A DNA stretch of 64,000 nt, taken from positions 62,001 through 126,000 of the forward strand of contig NZ_FRCS01000011.1 of assembly GCF_900143005.1 (NCBI RefSeq). The letters are read 5' to 3'. The translations under genes were made by a program, and so were the position numbers. Numbering within the stretch: position 1 is the first letter of the stretch; each line of letters starts with the position of its first letter. The notes beneath the pieces were generated by a model. It was not told the origin of the DNA and did no database searches. It saw only the letters and a program-made list of their open reading frames with translations. Source of the DNA: Cryptosporangium aurantiacum. GTDB taxonomy: Bacteria > Actinomycetota > Actinomycetes > Mycobacteriales > Cryptosporangiaceae. Shown here one piece after another: positions 27,229 through 39,920 of the stretch.

Positions 27229-27653
27229 CAGGCGCCCCTCCGCCGCTTCTTCAGCTCGTCGCGGACCTCCCGCTCGGTCTCCGCGGCCCGCCGGGCCCGG
27301 AGCGCCGAACGGACGCCGTAGCTGAACGCGGCGGCCTTCACCAGCGGGCCGGACACGGTGGCGCCGAACAGCGTCGTCACCTGGGCGATGCTGCCGGTCA
27401 CCGCCGACACGTGATCGGTCAGCGTGTCGACCTTGTCGAGCTGGTGGTTGACGCCGCCGAGGGTCTGGTTCACCCCGTCGACCGTGACGTGGGCGCTCGC
27501 CAGGATCGGCACCGCCTGCTCGGTGATGTCGGTGATGGCCTTGGTCGCGGCGTCGACCGTGCGACCCAGCTTGATCAGCGGCACGGCGAGCGCACCGACC
27601 AGAAGGACGAACGCAATGGCGGCGATGAGGGCCGCGATTTCGCCGAGAGACAC
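27228..27653 (-). CDS. DUF948-family membrane protein
   Basis: 141-residue protein with a single N-terminal transmembrane helix (IAALIAAIAFVLLVGALAVPLI), then a helical region with heptad-like repeats of the form tau-D-tau (VDGVNQTLGGVNHQLDKVDTLTDHV) typical of DUF948, and a basic Arg/Lys-rich C-terminus. The GTG start has AAGGAGA 7 nt upstream. Function unknown; the coiled region suggests assembly at the membrane. It is coupled to the next gene. Confidence 0.8.
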   Translation of the reverse strand: MSLGEIAALIAAIAFVLLVGALAVPLIKLGRTVDAATKAITDITEQAVPILASAHVTVDGVNQTLGGVNHQLDKVDTLTDHVSAVTGSIAQVTTLFGATVSGPLVKAAAFSYGVRSALRARRAAETEREVRDELKKRRRGA

Positions 27654-27804
27654 CGGCGAGTCTCCTTGGGTGAGTGGGCTCGGGGTGAACAGACCCTACC
27701 GCCTGCGGCGATCACGCTCAGCGCAGGTCCCGGGTGTGCCGCGTGTGGCGCGTGTGGCCGGTGCTCTTCCGCCACGCCTCCGGCGCGCCGGGGGCTCAGA
27801 ATCC

Positions 27805-27854
27805 TGTCCACCTACCGACCCATCCCGGGCTGGGGATACGTCGGTAGGTGGACA
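27805..27854 (-). terminator. Long hairpin downstream of rarA
   Basis: A perfect 15-bp inverted repeat (27805-27819 and 27840-27854) encloses a second 5-bp stem (ATCCC/GGGAT). It begins 16 bp after the rarA stop and separates rarA from the DUF948-alaS genes. Confidence 0.65.
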
Positions 27855-27870
27855 CATTTCTTGGCGCGCC

Positions 27871-29460
27871 TTACGGCGCGGAGGTACCCCGCACCGCGGA
27901 CCGGATCCGGTCCAGACGCTCCGCGATCGGACGCTCTGCGCCGCGCCGCGTGGGTTCGTAGTAGTCGCGGCCGACCAACTCGTCCGGCGGGTACTGCTGG
28001 GCCACGACCCCCGCCGGGTCGTCGTGCGGGTAGCGGTAGCCCTTGCCGTGGCCGAGCGCCTTCGCTCCGGGGTAGTGCGCGTCCCGCAGCGCCGGCGGCA
28101 CCGCGCCCGCCTTGCCCGCCGCCACGTCGGACAGCGCCGCGGAGATCGCGGTCGTCACCGCGTTGGACTTCGGAGCGGTCGCCAGATGGACGACCGCGTG
28201 CGCGAGCGTCAGCTGCCCCTCCGGCAGACCGATCAGCTGGATGGTCTGCGCCGCTGCCACCGCGGTCAGCAGCGCGGTCGGATCGGCCATACCGACGTCC
28301 TCGCTGGCGAAGATCACCAGGCGCCGCGCGATGAAGCGGGGATCCTCGCCCGCGGTGAGCATCCGGGCGAGCCAGTGCAGCGCCGCGTCGACGTCGGAGC
28401 CGCGCATGCTCTTGATGAAAGCGCTGATGACGTCGTAGTGCGCGTCGCCGTCGCGGTCGTAGCGCACCGCGGCCTTGTCGACCGCCGCCTCCGCGGTCGC
28501 GAGATCGATCTCCACGGAGTTGCCCCCCGCCGCGCCGCCCGCCGCAGAACCGACCGCCGCTCCGCCGGCCGCAGACCCGACCGCCGCCGGACCGCCGGCC
28601 GCCGGGTCGGCCGCCGCAAGGCCGCCCGCTGCCGAGTCGGCCGCCGCAAGGCCGCCGGCCGCTGGGTCGGCCGCCGCAAGGCCGCCCGCTGCCGGGGCGG
28701 ACGCTGCCGGGTCGGCGGCGGCTAGGGCGGCGTCGGCGGCGGCTTCGAGAGCGGTGAGCGACCGCCGGGCGTCGCCGTCCGCCAGCCGGACGAGATGGTC
28801 CTCGGCGTCCGCCGCCAGGCGGACCGCCCCGCCCAGCCCGCGGGGATCGACCAGTGCGCGGCGCAGCAGCCGGCGGATGTCGTCCGCGTCCAGCGGGACG
28901 AGCGTCAGCAGCAGCGAGCGGGACAGCAGCGGGGACACGACCGAGAACGACGGGTTCTCGGTGGTCGCCGCGACCAGCGTCACGGTCCGGTCCTCGACCG
29001 CGGCCAGCAGCGAGTCCTGCTGGGTCTTCGAGAACCGGTGGACCTCGTCGACGAACAGCACCGTGTAGACGCCGCGGCGACGCTCGAGCTTGGCCTGCTC
29101 GATCACCGCCCGCACGTCCTTCACGCCCGCCGACAGCGCGGAGAGCGCGACGAACCGCCGGCTGGTCGCCCGCGAGACGAGGTGGGCGATCGTGGTCTTG
29201 CCCGAGCCCGGCGGCCCCCACAGGATCACCGAGAGCGGCGCGTCCCCCTCCACCAGGCGGCGCAGCGGACTACCCGGGCCCAGCAGGTGCCGCTGGCCCA
29301 CCAGCTCGTCGAGCGTCCGCGGGCGCATCCGGACCGCCAGCGGCGCGTGCGGGTCCACCCCGTCCGCGGCGCCCGCCCCGGCGATCGGCGCGGCGCGCGC
29401 GGGCGTCGGCTGCGAGGCCGGATCATCGGCGCGACCGTCGAACAGGCTTTCGGTCTCCAC
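27871..29460 (-). CDS. rarA: Replication-associated recombination protein A (MgsA/RarA AAA+ ATPase)
   Basis: AAA+ protein related to clamp-loader ATPases that acts at stalled replication forks. The 529-residue product has Walker A GPPGSGKT (82-89), Walker B VLFVDEVH (134-141), sensor 1 TTENPSF, and the RarA C-terminal tetramerisation region ([20 protein letters not shown] and [14 protein letters not shown]). Family members are usually about 430-470 residues; the excess is explained by a long N-terminus and a repetitive insertion at residues about 245-314. It is divergent from the MMPL gene. Confidence 0.94.
   Translation of the reverse strand: METESLFDGRADDPASQPTPARAAPIAGAGAADGVDPHAPLAVRMRPRTLDELVGQRHLLGPGSPLRRLVEGDAPLSVILWGPPGSGKTTIAHLVSRATSRRFVALSALSAGVKDVRAVIEQAKLERRRGVYTVLFVDEVHRFSKTQQDSLLAAVEDRTVTLVAATTENPSFSVVSPLLSRSLLLTLVPLDADDIRRLLRRALVDPRGLGGAVRLAADAEDHLVRLADGDARRSLTALEAAADAALAAADPAASAPAAGGLAAADPAAGGLAAADSAAGGLAAADPAAGGPAAVGSAAGGAAVGSAAGGAAGGNSVEIDLATAEAAVDKAAVRYDRDGDAHYDVISAFIKSMRGSDVDAALHWLARMLTAGEDPRFIARRLVIFASEDVGMADPTALLTAVAAAQTIQLIGLPEGQLTLAHAVVHLATAPKSNAVTTAISAALSDVAAGKAGAVPPALRDAHYPGAKALGHGKGYRYPHDDPAGVVAQQYPPDELVGRDYYEPTRRGAERPIAERLDRIRSAVRGTSAP
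28519..28728 (-). repeat. In-frame 30-bp repeat expansion inside rarA
   Basis: The DNA encodes a run of 10-residue units of the form [10 protein letters not shown], decaying to [10 protein letters not shown] and [10 protein letters not shown]. It covers about 70 residues between the AAA+ lid and the C-terminal domain. Neighbouring units differ by a few bases, the pattern left by tandem duplication. Confidence 0.85.
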
Positions 29461-29610
29461 GCCCCGACCCTACTGAGTTCCGTTCCTCGAACGTGGAGCG
29501 CTGGGCGGGCCGCGCAATCCGGGAACTGGCCCCCTTGCGTCACTCGGAGCCGTACCGTCAACAGAACACCAGTGACCAGTGGCAACGTTGCCTGAGCTGC
29601 CGGAGATGAG

Positions 29611-32103
29611 TTGTTCGCACGTCTGGGTCGATTCTGCTACCGCCATCGAAGACTGGTCGTGGTGCTGTGGCTGCTCGTCTTCGTCGCAGGCATCGCGAAC
29701 ACCGGTCGGGTGACCGACCGGCTCGGCGGCGGGCAGCAGGCGTCCGAATCGATGGAGTCGGTGCGCGCGGCGACGCTGCTCGTCGAGTCCTCGGAGTACG
29801 GTGGCCGGGTTTCCGCCGTTGTCGACGGGGCACCGGTCGAGACACTGCGGAAGGCTGTCACAGACACTCGCAACGACCTCGGCCGCACCGAGGGTGTCGG
29901 CCGGGTGCTCGACCCGTTCGCCCCGCAGCTCCCGAAGCAGGGCCAGCAACTCCTCATCGCCACCGACGGCAACGCCGCGCTGATCGTCGTCGATCTGACC
30001 AGGGATCTGTCGGTGGACGCCCAGCACGCGGTCGAGGAGACGATCGCCGACCGGCTCCACGCGATCGCCGACGCCGTCCCCGGCACCGAGGTGACCGTCG
30101 GCGGCCCGACGCTGCTGCAGCGTCAGATCAACGAGCAGACCCGTCGCGACACCGAGAAGGGCGAAGTCATCGCCCTCCCGCTGACGCTGATCGCGATGGT
30201 GGCGATCTTCGGCGGCGCGGTCGCCGCGGGCATCCCGATCATCGGCGCGCTCGCCTCGATCGCCTGCGGAATGCTCGTCATGCTGGGCCTGCTCCAGCTG
30301 ATGGACCTCGACCCGAACGTCCTGTCGGTGAGCACCGTCCTGGCGCTCGGCCTCTCGATCGACTACTCGCTGCTGATGGTCAACCGGTTCCGGGAGGAGC
30401 GGTACGCGAAACGGACCGTCCCGGAGGCGATCGAGCGGACGGTCGCGTCGGCCGGCCGCACGATCACGTTCTCGGCGCTCACCGTCGCACTGTCGCTGGC
30501 CGGCCTGTTCGTGTTCCCCAGCCCGATCTTCCGCGGCATCGGCTCGGCAGGCGTCGGCGTCGTGCTGTTCGCGCTGCTGGCCGGCATCACGCTGGTGCCC
30601 GCGCTGCTCGCGATGAGCGCCCGCCGGGTCGGCGTCGGACGACACCGGTCGGAACGCCCGAGCGACAACGGCACGTTCGCGCGGCTGGCCCGGCTGACCC
30701 GGCGGAGACCGCTGATCGCGACCGTGCTGCTGGTGACCGTGCTGCTGGCGACCGGGATCCCGTTCCTGTCGGTGACGTTCGTGAACAGCAGCGCGAAGAT
30801 GCTCCCGGAGGGCTTCGAGGCGCGCCGCTTCGCCGAGGTCAGCGCCGAACGCTTCCCCGGCCAGGAAGCGCCGCCGATCACGATCGTCGCGAACACCAGC
30901 CAGACCGAACTCGCGCTCTGGGCGGCGAAGCTCGAGCGCGACCCCGAGTACGACGACGTCTCCCGGATCATGCCGCCCGCGCAGGTCACCGAGGGACTGT
31001 CCAGCATCGACATCATCCCGAAGGCGAGCGAGCACGACCGGATCGGCCAGCAGCTGGTGCGGCAGATCCGCGCCGACCGGCCCCCGTTCCAGATCTGGGT
31101 CACCGGCGACACCGCGGTACTCGTCGACTTCCTCGCCGAAGTGCGGCGGTACGCGCCGTGGGCGGTGGCGCTGATGGTCGTGGCGACGTTCGTCCTGCTG
31201 TTCGCGATGACCGGGTCGCTGCTGGTCCCGGCCAAAGCGCTGGTGATGAACGTCCTGTCGCTGGCCGCGTCGTTCGGGGCGCTGAAGCTGCTCTTCCAGG
31301 ACGGGCACCTGCACGAGTACCTGGACTTCTCCCCCACCGGCGGGCTGGAGCCGTGGGTACCGGTACTGGTGTTCTGCTTCGCGTTCGGGCTCTCGATGGA
31401 CTACGAGGTGTTCCTGCTCTCCCGGATCAAGGAGCTGCGGGACGCCGGTATGGACAACAACACCGCGGTCGAGATCGGGCTGCAGCGCTCCGGGAAGATC
31501 ATCACGTCCGCCGCGCTGCTGATGATCATCGTGTTCGCCGGGTTCGCGGTCGGGCGGATGCTGGCGATCAAGGAGCTGGGCGTCGCGATGGCGATCGCGG
31601 TCGCGGTGGACGCGACCGTGGTGCGGTGCCTGCTGGTGCCCGCGACGATGGCGCTGCTGGGCGAGGCGAACTGGTGGGCACCGCGCCCGCTGCGCCGCTT
31701 CTACGACCGGTTCGGGCTGCACGAGGCACCCTCCGTGGAGCCGCCGCGGGCGATCGCGGTGCGGCCGGTGACCCCGGCCCTTCCTGCGGCCCCACAGTCC
31801 CCTGCCCCGCCGATGGACGACTACCCCGCCGCCGACTACCCCGCCCCCGAGCACCCGAACGGCAACCACCCGGCCCCCGGCTACCCGGCCGCCGGGTACC
31901 CGAACGGCGACTACCTCGCCGCCGACCACCCAGCCACCGGCTACCCCACCGCCGAGAAGAACCCCGTCGAGGAGTACCCGGGCGCTGACGAGCGGCTCTA
32001 CGACGTTCCGCCGCAGCCGCGCGCCGCGCCACCGTTCCCCCGCCGGCCACCGCTGCCCAGGCCGCGCTCCGCGCCGGCCGAAGACACACCGCGCCGCCGG
32101 TGA
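29611..32103 (+). CDS. MMPL-family RND transporter
   Basis: Large membrane exporter of the MmpL type, which move lipids or other hydrophobic molecules. The 830-residue protein has an N-terminal helix (residues 11-30), two extracellular loops and two six-helix bundles; proton-relay GxxxDY motifs occur at LSIDYSLL (~248) and LSMDYEVF (~594). The TTG start at 29611 has CCGGAG about 8 nt upstream. The last ~120 residues are a Pro-rich tail with repeated YP/HP pairs. No substrate-synthesis gene is adjacent, so the cargo is unknown. Confidence 0.88.
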   Translation: MFARLGRFCYRHRRLVVVLWLLVFVAGIANTGRVTDRLGGGQQASESMESVRAATLLVESSEYGGRVSAVVDGAPVETLRKAVTDTRNDLGRTEGVGRVLDPFAPQLPKQGQQLLIATDGNAALIVVDLTRDLSVDAQHAVEETIADRLHAIADAVPGTEVTVGGPTLLQRQINEQTRRDTEKGEVIALPLTLIAMVAIFGGAVAAGIPIIGALASIACGMLVMLGLLQLMDLDPNVLSVSTVLALGLSIDYSLLMVNRFREERYAKRTVPEAIERTVASAGRTITFSALTVALSLAGLFVFPSPIFRGIGSAGVGVVLFALLAGITLVPALLAMSARRVGVGRHRSERPSDNGTFARLARLTRRRPLIATVLLVTVLLATGIPFLSVTFVNSSAKMLPEGFEARRFAEVSAERFPGQEAPPITIVANTSQTELALWAAKLERDPEYDDVSRIMPPAQVTEGLSSIDIIPKASEHDRIGQQLVRQIRADRPPFQIWVTGDTAVLVDFLAEVRRYAPWAVALMVVATFVLLFAMTGSLLVPAKALVMNVLSLAASFGALKLLFQDGHLHEYLDFSPTGGLEPWVPVLVFCFAFGLSMDYEVFLLSRIKELRDAGMDNNTAVEIGLQRSGKIITSAALLMIIVFAGFAVGRMLAIKELGVAMAIAVAVDATVVRCLLVPATMALLGEANWWAPRPLRRFYDRFGLHEAPSVEPPRAIAVRPVTPALPAAPQSPAPPMDDYPAADYPAPEHPNGNHPAPGYPAAGYPNGDYLAADHPATGYPTAEKNPVEEYPGADERLYDVPPQPRAAPPFPRRPPLPRPRSAPAEDTPRRR

Positions 32104-32122
32104 GCGTGCTCACCGGCGGCGC
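32091..32122. terminator. Bidirectional hairpin terminator between MMPL gene and aspS
   Basis: Perfect 15-bp stem (32091-32105 and 32108-32122) with a 2-nt loop. The left arm contains the MMPL stop codon and the right arm ends 6 bp before the aspS stop, so one hairpin serves two convergent genes. Confidence 0.75.
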
Positions 32123-32128
32123 GAGGAA

Positions 32129-33907
32129 TCAAGCCTTCTGCGGCTTCCCGTCGACGCCGGCTTCCTTGCGCTGACGCGCGGAGATCGGCGCGGGCGCACC
32201 GGTCAGCGGGTCACCACCGGAGGCGGTCTTCGGGAACGCGATGACGTCGCGGATCGACTCGACGCCGGCCAGCAGCGCGACCAAGCGGTCCCAGCCGAGC
32301 GCGATGCCGCCGTGCGGCGGCGCGCCGTACTTGAACGCCTCGAGCAGGAAGCCGAACTTGCCCTGGGCGTCCTCCTCGGACAGGCCCAGCACCTCGAACA
32401 CCCGCTCCTGGACGCGACGGTCGTGGATACGGATCGAACCGCCGCCGATCTCGGTGCCGTTGAGCACGATGTCGTAGGCCCAGGCCAGCGCCTCGGCCGG
32501 TGCCTCCTCGAACCGGTCGATCCAGTCCGAGTTCGGCGACGTGAACGGGTGGTGCACGGCAGTCCAGGAGCCCTGGGCCCCCTCGACGCCGATCTCCCCG
32601 CCGCCGACCGGCTCGAACATCGGCGCGTCGACGACCCAGAGGAACTCCCACCGGGACTCGTCGATCAGCCCGCAGCGGCGACCGATCTCCAGCCGCGCCG
32701 CGCCGAGCAGTTCCAGCGTGCCGGAGCGCTCACCCGCGCCGAAAAACACCGCGTCGCCCGGCTTGGCGCCGACCGCGTCGGCCAGCCCGGCGAGGTGCTC
32801 CTCGGAGAGGTTCTTGGCCACCGGGCCGCGGGTCTCGCCGGTCTCGGCGTCGAACAGTACGTACGCGAGGCCCTTCGCGCCGCGGGCCCGCGCCCACTCC
32901 TGCCAGCCGTCGAGCTCCTTGCGCGTCTGTGACGCGCCACCCGGCATGACCACGGCACCGACGTGCGGTGCCTGGAACACCCGGAACGACGTCCCGGCGA
33001 AGTACGACGTCAGATCGACGAGCTCGTTGCCGAACCGGACGTCGGGCTTGTCCGAGCCGTAGCGGGTCATCGCGTCGGCGTAGGTGAGCCGCGGCAGCGG
33101 CAGCGGGATCTCGTACCCGGCCAGCTCGCGCCAGATCGCCGACACCACGGCCTCGCCGACCGCGATGACGTCGTCCTGGGTGACGAACGACATCTCGATG
33201 TCGAGCTGGGTGAACTCCGGCTGCCGGTCGGCGCGGAAGTCCTCGTCCCGGTAGCAGCGGGCGATCTGGTAGTACCGCTCCATCCCGGCGACCATCAGCA
33301 GCTGCTTGAACAGCTGCGGCGACTGCGGCAGCGCGTACCAGGAACCGGGCTGCAGCCGCGCGGGCACCAGGAAGTCGCGGGCGCCCTCGGGCGTCGAGCG
33401 GGTCAGCGTCGGCGTCTCGATCTCGACGAACTCCTGCTCGTCGAGCACCCGCCGGGCGATCCGGCTCACGGAACTGCGCAGCCGCAGCGCCGCGGCCTGG
33501 TGCGCGCGCCGGAGGTCGAGGTAGCGGTACTTGAGCCGGGCCTCCTCGCCGACCTCACCGGCGGTCTGGCCGTCGATCGGGAACGGCAGCGGCGCGGACT
33601 CGCTGAGTACGGTGAGCGTCTCGGCGACGACCTCGATCGCGCCGGTCGGCAGCTCGGGGTTCTCGTTGCCCTCCGGCCGCGTCCGCACCTCGCCGGTCAC
33701 CCGGATGCAGTACTCCGCCCGCAGCGCGTGCCCGACCTCCTCGCGCAGGACGACCTGGACGTAGCCGGAGGCGTCCCGGAGATCGACGAAGATGACCCCA
33801 CCGTGGTCACGGCGGCGAGCCACCCACCCGGAGAGGGTGACGGTCTGCCCCGCGTGCTCGGCGCGGAGCACGCCGGCCTTGTGGGTGCGGTAGGTAGTGC
33901 CGCTCAC
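32129..33907 (-). CDS. aspS: Aspartyl-tRNA synthetase
   Basis: Charges tRNA-Asp. The 592-residue bacterial-type enzyme has an N-terminal OB anticodon-binding domain ([20 protein letters not shown]), class-II motifs ([52 protein letters not shown]) and the bacterial GAD insertion. The start overlaps the hisS stop. Whether it also serves tRNA-Asn cannot be told from this window. Confidence 0.96.
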   Translation of the reverse strand: MSGTTYRTHKAGVLRAEHAGQTVTLSGWVARRRDHGGVIFVDLRDASGYVQVVLREEVGHALRAEYCIRVTGEVRTRPEGNENPELPTGAIEVVAETLTVLSESAPLPFPIDGQTAGEVGEEARLKYRYLDLRRAHQAAALRLRSSVSRIARRVLDEQEFVEIETPTLTRSTPEGARDFLVPARLQPGSWYALPQSPQLFKQLLMVAGMERYYQIARCYRDEDFRADRQPEFTQLDIEMSFVTQDDVIAVGEAVVSAIWRELAGYEIPLPLPRLTYADAMTRYGSDKPDVRFGNELVDLTSYFAGTSFRVFQAPHVGAVVMPGGASQTRKELDGWQEWARARGAKGLAYVLFDAETGETRGPVAKNLSEEHLAGLADAVGAKPGDAVFFGAGERSGTLELLGAARLEIGRRCGLIDESRWEFLWVVDAPMFEPVGGGEIGVEGAQGSWTAVHHPFTSPNSDWIDRFEEAPAEALAWAYDIVLNGTEIGGGSIRIHDRRVQERVFEVLGLSEEDAQGKFGFLLEAFKYGAPPHGGIALGWDRLVALLAGVESIRDVIAFPKTASGGDPLTGAPAPISARQRKEAGVDGKPQKA

Positions 33908-35163
33908 GAGAGAAGCTCCTTGACGGTGCGGGCGAGGTCGGTCAGCGGTACGGCCCGCTGCTCGGCGGTGGTCAGGTCTTTCAGCTGCGCGGTCCCGTCG
34001 GCGAGGTCGCGCTCGCCGAGCACCACCGCGTACCGGGCGCCGGAGCGGTCGGCGGCCTTCATGGCCCCTTTGAGCCCCTTGCCGCCGAACGCGAAGTCGG
34101 CCGGGACGCCCGCGTTGCGCAGTTCGGTGACCAGCGCGAGGCCGCGACGCCGGGCCGCGTCACCGAGCGGGACGACGAACGCCGCCACCCGGGACGGCGC
34201 ATCACCGACCAGTCCTTCGGCGCGCAGCGCGAGCAGCGTCCGGTCGACGCCGACCGCGTAGCCGATCCCGGACACGTCCGGCCCGCCGAGCTGCTTCGAG
34301 AGCCCGTCGTACCGGCCGCCGCCGCCGATCGCCGACTGGGCGCCCAGGCCGTTGTGGACGAACTCGAACGTGGTCTTCGTGTAGTAGTCCAGCCCGCGGA
34401 CCAGCCGCGGCGCCTCCTGCCACTCCACGCCGAGGTCGGTGAGGTACTGCCGGACCTCGTCGTAGTGCCGCTGGCACGGGTCGCAGAGGTGGTCGACCAT
34501 CAGCGGCGCCTCGGCCAGCTGCGCGGCCACGTCGGGACGCTTGTCGTCCAGGACCCGCAGCGGGTTGATCTCGGCGCGGCGCCGAGTCTCCTCGTCGAGG
34601 TCGAGCCCGGCCAGGAACGACTGCAGCTTCTCGCGGTACTGCGGGCGGCACTCCGCGTCGCCCAGCGACGTCATCAGCAGGTCGAAGTCGGTCAGCCCCA
34701 GCTCCCGGAACCCGGCCACGGCCAGCGCGACGACCTCGGCGTCCAGCGCCGGGTCGTCGACGCCCAGCGCCTCCATGTCGACCTGGGTGAAGTGGCGGTA
34801 CCGACCGGCCTGCGGCTGCTCGTACCGGAAGTTCGACCCGACTGCGTAGAGCTTCACCGGCAGCTGCCCGGAGTAGAGCTTGTGCTCGATGAACGCCCGC
34901 ATCAGCCCCGCGGTCAGCTCCGGCCGCAGGCTCAGCGACCGCTCTTTGCGGTCGGTGAACGTGTACATCTCCTTGCTCACGACGTCCGTCGACTCGCCGA
35001 CGCCGCGGGCGAACAGCGCGGTGTCCTCGAAGATCGGCGTCTCGATGTACCCGTATCCGGCACGCCGCAGTGGCGCGGTCAGCGCGTCCCGAACCGCGAG
35101 GAACGTCGCCGAGTCGGGGGGAAGGGTATCGAACGTGCCCTTGGGGGCGGTAAAGCTGGTCAC
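33904..35163 (-). CDS. hisS: Histidyl-tRNA synthetase
   Basis: Charges tRNA-His. The 419-residue class-II enzyme has motif 2 in [20 protein letters not shown], the histidine-specific motif [14 protein letters not shown] and [11 protein letters not shown], plus a C-terminal anticodon-binding domain. It overlaps the metallo-hydrolase gene upstream and aspS downstream by 4 bp each. Confidence 0.96.
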   Translation of the reverse strand: MTSFTAPKGTFDTLPPDSATFLAVRDALTAPLRRAGYGYIETPIFEDTALFARGVGESTDVVSKEMYTFTDRKERSLSLRPELTAGLMRAFIEHKLYSGQLPVKLYAVGSNFRYEQPQAGRYRHFTQVDMEALGVDDPALDAEVVALAVAGFRELGLTDFDLLMTSLGDAECRPQYREKLQSFLAGLDLDEETRRRAEINPLRVLDDKRPDVAAQLAEAPLMVDHLCDPCQRHYDEVRQYLTDLGVEWQEAPRLVRGLDYYTKTTFEFVHNGLGAQSAIGGGGRYDGLSKQLGGPDVSGIGYAVGVDRTLLALRAEGLVGDAPSRVAAFVVPLGDAARRRGLALVTELRNAGVPADFAFGGKGLKGAMKAADRSGARYAVVLGERDLADGTAQLKDLTTAEQRAVPLTDLARTVKELLS

Positions 35164-35849
35164 AGTCCGGTCCTCGGAAGATTGGTAGCTTCGGCCACCT
35201 GCAGCAGGTAGGGGTTGGTGGCGCGCTCCCGGGCGATCGTGGTGTCGGGGCCGTGCCCCGGCTTCACCACGGTGGCGTCGTCCAGCGGCAACACGACCCG
35301 GGCCAGCGACGCCAGCATGTCCTGGGCGCTGCCGCCGGGCAGGTCGACACGGCCGATCGACCCGGCGAACAGCAGGTCACCGGAGAACAGCACCGGCGCG
35401 TCCGGCGTCCGCACGCCGAACACCAGCGAGCCGGGCGTGTGCCCCGGCGCCAGCGTGACGCTCAGCTCGACACCGGCGAGCTGCAGCGTCTCACCGTCGG
35501 TCAGCGTCTTCACGTCGCTCGGCTCGGTGTACTCCAGGCCGAACATCGGCGTGCCCTTCGGGGCGCCGATGTAGCTCCACGGGTCGGCGAGCTGATCGGC
35601 GTCGGCCGGGTGGATGTACGCCGGGATGTCCTTCGCGCCGCAGACCGGGGCCACCGAGAACGTGTGGTCGATGTGACCGTGGGTGAGGATCACCGCGGCC
35701 GGATGCAGCCGGTGCTTGGTTAGGACGTCCTCGAGCTGGTCGACCACGCCGATCCCCGGATCGATGACCACACACTGTTCGCCGGCCGCGGGGGCGACGA
35801 CCCAGCAGTTGGTGCCGAGCGCGGGGGCCGGAAATCCGGCGATGAGCAC
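35160..35849 (-). CDS. Metallo-beta-lactamase-fold hydrolase (glyoxalase II-like)
   Basis: 229-residue hydrolase with the two-metal site motif [10 protein letters not shown] (HxHxDH), a third histidine in APGHTPGS and the bridging aspartate in [13 protein letters not shown]. The GTG at 35849 is chosen because GGAGAAGAAGGGA lies just upstream and the protein then starts directly with the fold; the longer frame runs into the promoter region. The same gene lies next to hisS in mycobacteria (Rv2581c-type). Glyoxalase II activity is possible but unproven. The gap 35850-36156 holds promoters only; no gene is seen. Confidence 0.88.
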   Translation of the reverse strand: MLIAGFPAPALGTNCWVVAPAAGEQCVVIDPGIGVVDQLEDVLTKHRLHPAAVILTHGHIDHTFSVAPVCGAKDIPAYIHPADADQLADPWSYIGAPKGTPMFGLEYTEPSDVKTLTDGETLQLAGVELSVTLAPGHTPGSLVFGVRTPDAPVLFSGDLLFAGSIGRVDLPGGSAQDMLASLARVVLPLDDATVVKPGHGPDTTIARERATNPYLLQVAEATNLPRTGL

Positions 35850-36156
35850 GAGCGTCCCTTCTTCTCCGACGGGGGGTCTTCTCCGGCGACGATCGCGCCG
35901 CCACGTTCCCACCAGCCTACCGATCGCAGTCGGCCGGAGCCGACCGCCTTTCCGTGCCGCAGCCTCGACGACGCGCCCGGCGCGTTCTCGACCGATGCAC
36001 GGCGCGCTGTCGTGGGGTATCAGCCCCTTCCCTAGGAGGGCGCCGTACACTCAGCCGCACGCGCGGGCCCCCGCTCGCGACATGCGCAGGCGGCTGAGCT
36101 AACGGTGCACCGGACCAGTTGGGCACGGCGCCGGAAACCGAACAGGAGAGCACGGA

Positions 36157-36960
36157 GTGCCGACGAAGGATCGCCAGCGGCAGCTGGCCCGCGCCAAGCT
36201 CGAACGGCAGATGGCCCGGCGGGCCGCGGCCGCGAAACGCCGCCGCCAGACCCAGGCGGCGGTGGGCGCCGGTATCGCGCTCCTGCTCGTCGTGGTCGGC
36301 GCCGTCTTCCTCGTCGTCAACCTGAGCGGCGACGACGACAAGGACACCACCACCGAGGCCGCCTCGGGCCCCACCTGCACGTACCAGAAGGCAGACAGCA
36401 GCACTGGCAAGGTGAAGGACGTCGGTCAGCCGCCCACGTCGAACATTCCGGACACCGGAACGCGCACCGTGACGATGACGACCAGCGTCGGCGCGATCCA
36501 GTTCACGCTCGACCAGGCGAACGCGCCGTGCACGAGCAACAGCCTCGCGTTCCTGATCGGCAAGAAGTTCTACGACAAGACGTCCTGCCACCGGATGACG
36601 ACGTCCGGCATCTTCGTCCTGCAGTGCGGTGACCCGTTCGGTGACGGCACCGGCGGCCCGGCTTACCGGTACGGCACCGAGAACCTGCCGACGAACCAGC
36701 ACCCGCCGTACCCGGCCGGGACGATCGCGATGGCGAAGAGCTCCGAGGAGATCTCGGTCGGCAGCCAGTTCTTCATCGTCTACAAGGACATCCCCGAGGA
36801 AGCTCTCGGCGCGGAATACACCGTGGTCGGCAAGGTCACCAAGGGCCTCGACCTGGTCGAGAAGGTCGCCGCGAAGGGCGTCGAGGGCAGCACCGGCGAC
36901 GGCAAGCCCAAGCAGGCCGTCAACATCACCACCGTCACGGTGTCTCCCGCCGCGAGCTGA
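36157..36960 (+). CDS. Membrane-anchored cyclophilin-type peptidyl-prolyl isomerase
   Basis: Extracytoplasmic proline isomerase or chaperone of 267 residues. A basic N-terminus (KDRQRQLARAKLERQMARR) precedes one transmembrane helix (~37-56), a Thr/Asp-rich linker and a cyclophilin domain with FYDKTSCHRM, QCGDPFGDGTGG and GSQFFIVYKD. Some classic active-site residues are changed (FVLQCGD in place of FMVQGGD). The gene sits next to rel in many actinobacteria (Rv2582-type ppiB). The start is GTG at 36157. Confidence 0.9.
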   Translation: MPTKDRQRQLARAKLERQMARRAAAAKRRRQTQAAVGAGIALLLVVVGAVFLVVNLSGDDDKDTTTEAASGPTCTYQKADSSTGKVKDVGQPPTSNIPDTGTRTVTMTTSVGAIQFTLDQANAPCTSNSLAFLIGKKFYDKTSCHRMTTSGIFVLQCGDPFGDGTGGPAYRYGTENLPTNQHPPYPAGTIAMAKSSEEISVGSQFFIVYKDIPEEALGAEYTVVGKVTKGLDLVEKVAAKGVEGSTGDGKPKQAVNITTVTVSPAAS

Positions 36961-36983
36961 CCGCTCACCCACGCGAGTTCACC

Positions 36984-37022
36984 CGAAACCGGGGTCTAAG
37001 CGCCGCTTAGGCCCCGGTTTCG
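36984..37022 (+). terminator. Hairpin terminator after the cyclophilin gene
   Basis: Nineteen-base-pair stem with one G-T pair (36984-37002 and 37004-37022), 23 bp past the stop codon. Confidence 0.75.
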
Positions 37023-37041
37023 CGTCAATCCGCGTCAGGCC

Positions 37042-37106
37042 GCCCGCAGCGGCGGCCCTCTGATACAGCAGAGCGCCCGCAGCGGCGGCCCCCGGCACAG
37101 CAGAGC
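37042..37106. repeat. 33-bp direct repeat between two terminators
   Basis: Two adjacent copies (37042-37074 and 37075-37106) share GCCCGCAGCGGCGGCCC and ACAGCAGAGC; a third starts but turns into the terminator hairpin at 37103. It lies between convergent genes and has no coding signal. Confidence 0.75.
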
Positions 37107-37134
37107 GCCCGCACGCAAATGCGTGCGGGCGCTC
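37103..37134 (-). terminator. Hairpin terminator of the rel transcript
   Basis: Perfect 15-bp stem with an AA loop (37103-37117 and 37120-37134), 10 bp after the stop of the small rel-linked gene. Confidence 0.75.
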
Positions 37135-37144
37135 GCGCGTTGCG

Positions 37145-37327
37145 TCAGCCTCGGTAGCCTGCCGACTCGGCGTTGCCGAGGTCCGGGGGCGGCTCGGGCG
37201 GCGGCGTCGAGGTCGCCTGCAGTGACCCGGTCTCCCGGAACGTCTCCAGCCCGACGATCTTCGCCCGCACCTTTCCGGGCTCCGACGCCCCCGCGGGACG
37301 ATCCGGCAACCTGCGCTCGATGCTCAT
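37145..37327 (-). CDS. Small protein of unknown function, translationally linked to rel
   Basis: 60-residue protein that I do not recognise. The first ~20 residues are charged (ERRLPDRPAGASEPGKVRAK), then comes a hydrophobic-polar stretch (IVGLETFRETGSLQAT) and a Pro/Gly-rich tail (PPPEPPPDLGN, ending SAGYRG). No cysteine, no transmembrane segment, no signal peptide. Support for a real gene: a perfect GGAGG site lies directly after the rel stop codon and 4 nt before the ATG, and a strong terminator follows the stop by 10 bp. It is thus the last gene of the rel operon. It might be a RiPP-like or regulatory peptide, but that is speculation. Confidence 0.7.
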   Translation of the reverse strand: MSIERRLPDRPAGASEPGKVRAKIVGLETFRETGSLQATSTPPPEPPPDLGNAESAGYRG

Positions 37328-37336
37328 CGCGCCTCC

Positions 37337-39766
<2,430 letters not shown>

Positions 39767-39920
39767 AGGCCGCTCCCTCTACTGAAGGCATCGAGCTCTC
39801 TCCATGCTACGCGGGCGAGCACTGCCGACCCCGGCGCCTTCCACAGGAGCCAGGGTCAACGACTGCTGCCCGTCTGGTCACAACAGCATGGCCGGACGGT
39901 TGATGCCCTGCAGGGTCGCC

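Noticed and set aside
23710-27321. Plus-strand open frame of about 1,200 codons across ruvX, alaS and the tandem array
   Set aside because: Shadow of alaS on the other strand. It runs on through the repeat array only because the repeats lack stops in that frame.
29470-31929. Minus-strand open frame opposite the MMPL transporter
   Set aside because: Low-complexity charged translation without family motifs; the MMPL gene is intact on the plus strand.
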